This document shows, one piece after another, positions 60,659-64,000 of a stretch of 64,000 nucleotides of DNA. The position numbers and the translations under genes were made by a program. Source of the stretch: Candidatus Nanopelagicales bacterium (GTDB lineage Bacteria > Actinomycetota > Actinomycetes > S36-B12 > GCA-2699445); assembly GCA_030700225.1 (NCBI GenBank), contig JAUYJT010000020.1:20834-84833 (forward strand), in the 5' to 3' direction. Below the pieces are notes generated by a model. The model did no database searches, was not told the origin of the DNA, and saw only the letters and a list, made by a program, of their open reading frames with translations. Numbering within the stretch: position 1 is the first letter of the stretch; each line of letters begins with the position of its first letter.

Positions 60659-61260
60659 GTGAGGTCCGCGGTTAGCCGCTCAACGTATTTCGCGATCACG
60701 TCGACCTCCAGGTTCACCTTGTCGCCAACGGCCAGCCCCCCGAGTGTGGTCTGCGCCAGCGTCGTGGGAATCAACGACACCGAGAACCAGTGTCCGCCAT
60801 GATCCGCGCCGATTCCAACAACGGTCAGCGAAACTCCATCGACCGCGACAGAGCCCTTCTCGACCAGGTACGACTCGGTGCCCTGTGGCAAGGCGAACCG
60901 GAACGTGTCCCAGCGCTCGGACCTGTCGCGCCGAACCACTAATGCGACGCCGTCAACGTGACCCTGCACGATGTGCCCGCCCAACCGCGTAGCGGGTGTC
61001 ACGGCACGCTCCAGGTTCACCGGATCTCCGAGCCGCAGCAGGCCGAGCTTGGTCCGCGAGAGCGTTTCGGGCATTACGTCGACGACGAAGGCTGTGTCCG
61101 AGATCGCCGCGACCGTCAAGCAGACCCCTGATACGCAGATCGAATCACCCAACGCAGTCCCGGCGACCACTCGCTGGGCTGCGATCGACATGCGCATTCC
61201 TTCACCGGCGGCATCGAGCGCGTCGACCCGGCCAACTTCCTCCACGATTCCGGTGAACAT
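60655..61260 (-). CDS. ribE: Riboflavin synthase alpha chain
   Basis: 201 residues made of two similar barrels: [12 protein letters not shown] and [11 protein letters not shown] in the first, [14 protein letters not shown] and [18 protein letters not shown] in the second. It makes riboflavin from two lumazines. Start is one base after the ribD stop; stop overlaps ribBA. Confidence 0.95.
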   Translation of the reverse strand: MFTGIVEEVGRVDALDAAGEGMRMSIAAQRVVAGTALGDSICVSGVCLTVAAISDTAFVVDVMPETLSRTKLGLLRLGDPVNLERAVTPATRLGGHIVQGHVDGVALVVRRDRSERWDTFRFALPQGTESYLVEKGSVAVDGVSLTVVGIGADHGGHWFSVSLIPTTLAQTTLGGLAVGDKVNLEVDVIAKYVERLTADLT

Positions 61261-61261
61261 C

Positions 61262-62275
61262 TCAGATCCTCGCTCCCGGCGACAACGGCAACAGGTCTAG
61301 CCGAACATCATCTCCGACGCGCGCGACGGCGGACAGCTCGAACCTGCGCGCCCCGTCAACCGACCCGATCCCCAGGTCTGCAATCGCTCCAGGTCCGGAA
61401 CCAAGCAGAGCGGGGGCTGCGTACCAAACGACGCGGTCCACGACACCGGCGCGCAAGAAGGCTGTCGCCAGGGTGGGGCCACCTTCGAGCAGCAGGTGGT
61501 GGACATCCAGCGCATACAGCTCACTCAAAGCCTCGGCTGGCTCGCGGGTTCTCAGCCGCAGGAATCCCTCCGTTTCACGGATCCGAGCAGCGGCTGGCAC
61601 CGAGCGTTGACCCATCACCGCTCGTAGAGGCTGACGTTTGGCGCTCCCGCCTCGCGGCCGTGCAGATAACCGGGGATCGTCCGCCAGAAGCGTGCCTGTG
61701 CCGATCAGTACAGCGTCAGCTTCAGCCCTGAGCTGGTGAACCTCCTCGCGGGATTCGGGGCCGCTGATCCAGCGGCTGGACCCGTCCCGCGCGGCTACCC
61801 GCCCGTCCAAAGTGGCCGCGGTCTTCCACGTGACGAACGGGCGCCCGCTTGACATGGCGAAGGTCCAGTGCGGGTTGACGGCCGCCGACTCCTCTGCCAT
61901 CAGGCCACCCTCGACGGCGACACCGGCGTCTCTCAGGCGGTCGGCGCCTCCGGATGCTGCAGGATTCGGATCGGCCTGGGCGAAGACGACGCGCGAAACA
62001 TCTGCCTCGATCAAGGCCGCCGAGCACGGCCCGGTGCGCCCGTGATGATCACAGGGCTCCAGCGACACGACGGCAGTCGCTCCCCGGGAGCGTTGACCGG
62101 CTGCTCGCAAAGCCACAACCTCGGCGTGCGGGCCACCCGCGCCTTCATGCCAGCCCTCCGAGACAACGCATCCGTCGCCGTCCAGAATCACGCAGCCGAC
62201 CCTTGGGTTAGGGCGCGTGTCGGGGGAATTGGCCGCGAGTTCGATCGCACGGCGCAGCGCGGCCTTCTCATCCAC
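61262..62275 (-). CDS. ribD: Riboflavin deaminase-reductase
   Basis: 337 residues. The zinc deaminase half shows GGPHAEVVALRAAG and VVSLEPCDHHGRTGPC; the reductase half shows RPFVTWKTAATLDGRVAARD and LLLEGGPTLATAFLRAGVVD. GTG 62275 gives DEKAALRRAIELA, the family start; the frame is open to 62476 inside rpe. Only a weak ribosome site is visible. Confidence 0.94.
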   Translation of the reverse strand: MDEKAALRRAIELAANSPDTRPNPRVGCVILDGDGCVVSEGWHEGAGGPHAEVVALRAAGQRSRGATAVVSLEPCDHHGRTGPCSAALIEADVSRVVFAQADPNPAASGGADRLRDAGVAVEGGLMAEESAAVNPHWTFAMSSGRPFVTWKTAATLDGRVAARDGSSRWISGPESREEVHQLRAEADAVLIGTGTLLADDPRLSARPRGGSAKRQPLRAVMGQRSVPAAARIRETEGFLRLRTREPAEALSELYALDVHHLLLEGGPTLATAFLRAGVVDRVVWYAAPALLGSGPGAIADLGIGSVDGARRFELSAVARVGDDVRLDLLPLSPGARI

Positions 62276-62309
62276 GGTCCCATTCTCGCAGCGTTTAGCC
62301 AGATGGTGG

Positions 62310-62972
62310 CTACGTGGTGGCCGCACGCTCCGCGATGGCACGCAGCTCACGGATCGCGCGGTCCGGATCGTTTGACCCGAAGACGGCGCTGCCAGCGACG
62401 AACACATCCGCCCCAGCCTCAGCACAGGCTCCGATCGTGTCCGCGGAAACTCCACCGTCGACCTGCAGCCACACATTCGAGCCCTTGATCAACTGGCTGG
62501 CCCGGCGAATCTTGGGAACCACAGCGTCGAGAAACGCCTGGCCACCGAAACCCGGCTCCACGGTCATGAGCAACAGCATGTCGATCTCAGGCAGCAGGTC
62601 AGCGTACTGCTCGACGGCGGTGGCCGGCTTCAACGCCAGGCCGGCACGTGCTCCCACAGCCCGCAGCTCACGCGCCAGCCGGATCGGCGCGCGCACTGCC
62701 TCAGCGTGGAACGTCACCATGCCCGCCCCGGCTTCGGCGTAGGCGACGGCCCAACGATCTGGATCCTCGATCATCAGGTGGCAGTCCACGGGAGTATCCA
62801 CGTGCTTCAGCAACGCTCTTACGATCGGCAGCCCGATAGTCAGGTTCGGCACGAAGTGGTTATCCATCACGTCCACGTGCAGCCAATCGGACGCTGACTC
62901 GACTCGTCGGCACTCCTCGGCCAGGACGGCGAAGTCGCAAGACAGAATGCTTGGCGAGATCTGAACAGCCAC
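62310..62972 (-). CDS. rpe: Ribulose-phosphate 3-epimerase
   Basis: 220 residues, TIM barrel. [38 protein letters not shown] and [16 protein letters not shown] are diagnostic, with metal-binding His and Asp. Pentose phosphate pathway; it may supply ribulose 5-phosphate for RibB. First gene of the run rpe-ribD-ribE-ribBA-ribH-hisE-hisG. No FMN riboswitch is visible in the short gap upstream. Confidence 0.95.
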   Translation of the reverse strand: MAVQISPSILSCDFAVLAEECRRVESASDWLHVDVMDNHFVPNLTIGLPIVRALLKHVDTPVDCHLMIEDPDRWAVAYAEAGAGMVTFHAEAVRAPIRLARELRAVGARAGLALKPATAVEQYADLLPEIDMLLLMTVEPGFGGQAFLDAVVPKIRRASQLIKGSNVWLQVDGGVSADTIGACAEAGADVFVAGSAVFGSNDPDRAIRELRAIAERAATT

Positions 62973-63063
62973 GTTCGGCAGGCTACTACCACGGCGCGCA
63001 GTTCCCCGTATCCGCTACTCCAGTAGTGGCGGTGGGGGTTTGTCGGTGATGGTGATTCCGGCT

Positions 63064-63096
63064 GGGGGTACCTCCCGCCGCGAAGCGGTGGGGGAG
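63064..63096. repeat. Short GC-rich palindromic element, copy 3
   Basis: GGGGGTACCTCCCGCCGCGA then AGCGGTGGGGGAG. It forms a hairpin with a GAA loop and lies in the 3' part of the HNH gene. Confidence 0.7.
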
Positions 63097-63297
63097 CGTC
63101 CGCCATGTCCAGCCGCTCGCTGCTACTTCGGAGTCTTGCCCGGTCTTGGGGTCGAGGCCTGGGTCTAGGTCCCATCCGTGGTGGGTCTTCAAGCCGTGAT
63201 GCCTCCGACACAACGGCCCCAGATTCTCCGCTGTGGTAGCCCCCTTGGGCCATGGGACGGCGTGATCAAGATCGCAAGCCTGGGAGCGGCGGCGACA

Positions 63298-63328
63298 CCT
63301 CCCCCACCGCTTCGCGGCGGGCGGTACC
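63298..63328. repeat. Short GC-rich palindromic element, copy 4 (31-bp insertion)
   Basis: On the minus strand it reads GGTACCGCCCGCCGCGAAGC then GGTGGGGGAGG. It matches copy 3 almost base for base in the opposite orientation. It interrupts the HNH gene and shifts its frame by one. Confidence 0.8.
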
Positions 63329-64000
63329 CCCCGGATGGCGGCAATACGGTTCGCGGGCCCGAACCAACCGAGCCAACGCCGCACCCGGGGTATACGTTCG
63401 AGAACCAGTCGCCGTCACTGTCGACGACGCGGCATCCACGATCCAGGCCCTCCACTTGCCGTCGGCGGCCAGCTCACGAGCCACAGCGGCCGGGACCGGA
63501 CCCAAACCAGTCACCTCGCCAGGGTCCTCGGCCAGTCCCAGTAGCGTGTCCAAGCCAACGACGACGTTGACCTCAACACCGGTGGCGGCGGAACCGGCGG
63601 CGGGGGAGCCTGTGGGGGCGCTTGTGGGGTTGTTCAGGATTAGGTCGGTGAGGGTGTCGGCGCGGATCTGATCTATGCGACGCCCGGTGCCGTCACTGGA
63701 CATGCCTTTGGCGATCGCGGTTAGGCGCCGCCAGATCCTGCCGCCTTCCTCCTGGGGCAGTAGGGCGAGTAGTTCACACATGCCGTCTTGTTCATCGCGC
63801 AGCTCCACGCGGCGGTCCTGGCGGGCCCTCAAGCGGGCCTCCTCCAGCAGAGGCGGCGCGAGATTGTGTTTGATCCCCTTCGCGGTGCGGCGCACCTCCG
63901 CGCAAGTCCACACCCGGGAACCAGCCAGCCACCGCTTCTGGACCCGCCCAGCCACAGCGGCGGTCACCTCCAAGGCGGCCTCAACGTCCAGATTCGCCAC

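Larger units (their letters stand above)
62986..64000 (-). pseudogene. DUF222-HNH endonuclease gene broken by a palindromic element (5' end outside)
   Basis: The upstream part (minus strand from the window edge to 63266) is a DUF222 region ending ALARLVRAREPYCRHPGG. The HNH half lies in another frame, from about 63297 down to 62986: CRRRSQACDLDHAVPWPKGA, ENLGPLCRRHHGLKTHHGW. Removing 31 bases (63298-63328) restores CRHPG-CRRRSQACDLDH, the normal zinc-finger and HNH junction. The 31 bases are a copy of the short GC palindrome. A second copy lies near the 3' end (63064-63096). DUF222-HNH genes are multi-copy and mobile-looking in actinobacteria. Confidence 0.85.

Noticed and set aside
62973..62985. 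FMN riboswitch for the rib genes
   Set aside because: The gap upstream of rpe is only 13 bases and contains no RFN-like sequence.

Overview
The window is a 64-kb piece of a high-GC actinobacterial chromosome. The gene order supports this: DUF1844-infC-rpmI-rplT-rRNA methyltransferase-pheS-pheT, an argCJBD-argR-argG-argH cluster, a hisG-hisE-ribH-ribBA-ribE-ribD-rpe string, a DUF222-HNH gene and several leaderless-type promoters. A pyruvate:ferredoxin oxidoreductase, acetoin genes and a glutamate decarboxylase pair suggest a facultative or fermentative organism that meets acid stress. I cannot name the genus.

Bases 1-13,800 are an accessory (defence-island-like) region. It opens with the end of a RhuM-Fic gene overlapping a type I restriction subunit gene (hsdR) whose protein carries an inserted LexA/CI-type S24 peptidase domain between nuclease and motor. 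An integron attC-like site and a lower-GC nuclease gene follow. Next comes a NYN nuclease gene cut off at the edge of a DEDDh exonuclease gene. That exonuclease gene is present twice (about 93% protein identity) in direct orientation. Between the copies lie two paralogous two-gene modules, each a TIGR04255-family protein plus a helix-turn-helix protein overlapping by ATGA. Each module has a direct repeat of 12-bp period beside its promoter. The island ends with a RelE-like toxin whose antitoxin gene is broken and an intact mazEF pair.

Bases 13,800-22,050 hold mpg and the arginine biosynthesis operon with its repressor; argF is absent. An ArgR-type palindrome covers the argC promoter. Bases 22,050-34,300 break the usual pheT-argC neighbourhood: an acyl-CoA ligase, a lipoprotein, an acid-response block (alsS-alsD-gadB-gadC), a secreted delta-60 repeat protein and a FUSC membrane protein. 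Bases 34,300-40,860 are translation genes, with infC apparently starting at AUC.

Bases 41,000-48,760 encode a very large PFOR with an extra C-terminal ferredoxin-like segment, overlapping a gene that fuses NfnB/GltD-like and NfnA-like parts; together they look like an NAD(P)-linked pyruvate oxidoreductase. Bases 48,780-57,610 hold an ABC exporter, a carboxyltransferase, yefM-yoeB, a repeat protein, a YdeP-type molybdoenzyme and a class V aminotransferase-like enzyme. The right end is the his/rib operon and a DUF222-HNH gene broken by a 31-bp palindromic element whose relatives occur elsewhere in the window. A second, longer palindromic repeat occurs at 22.1 and 40.8 kb. I saw no tRNA, rRNA, CRISPR array or transposase gene.
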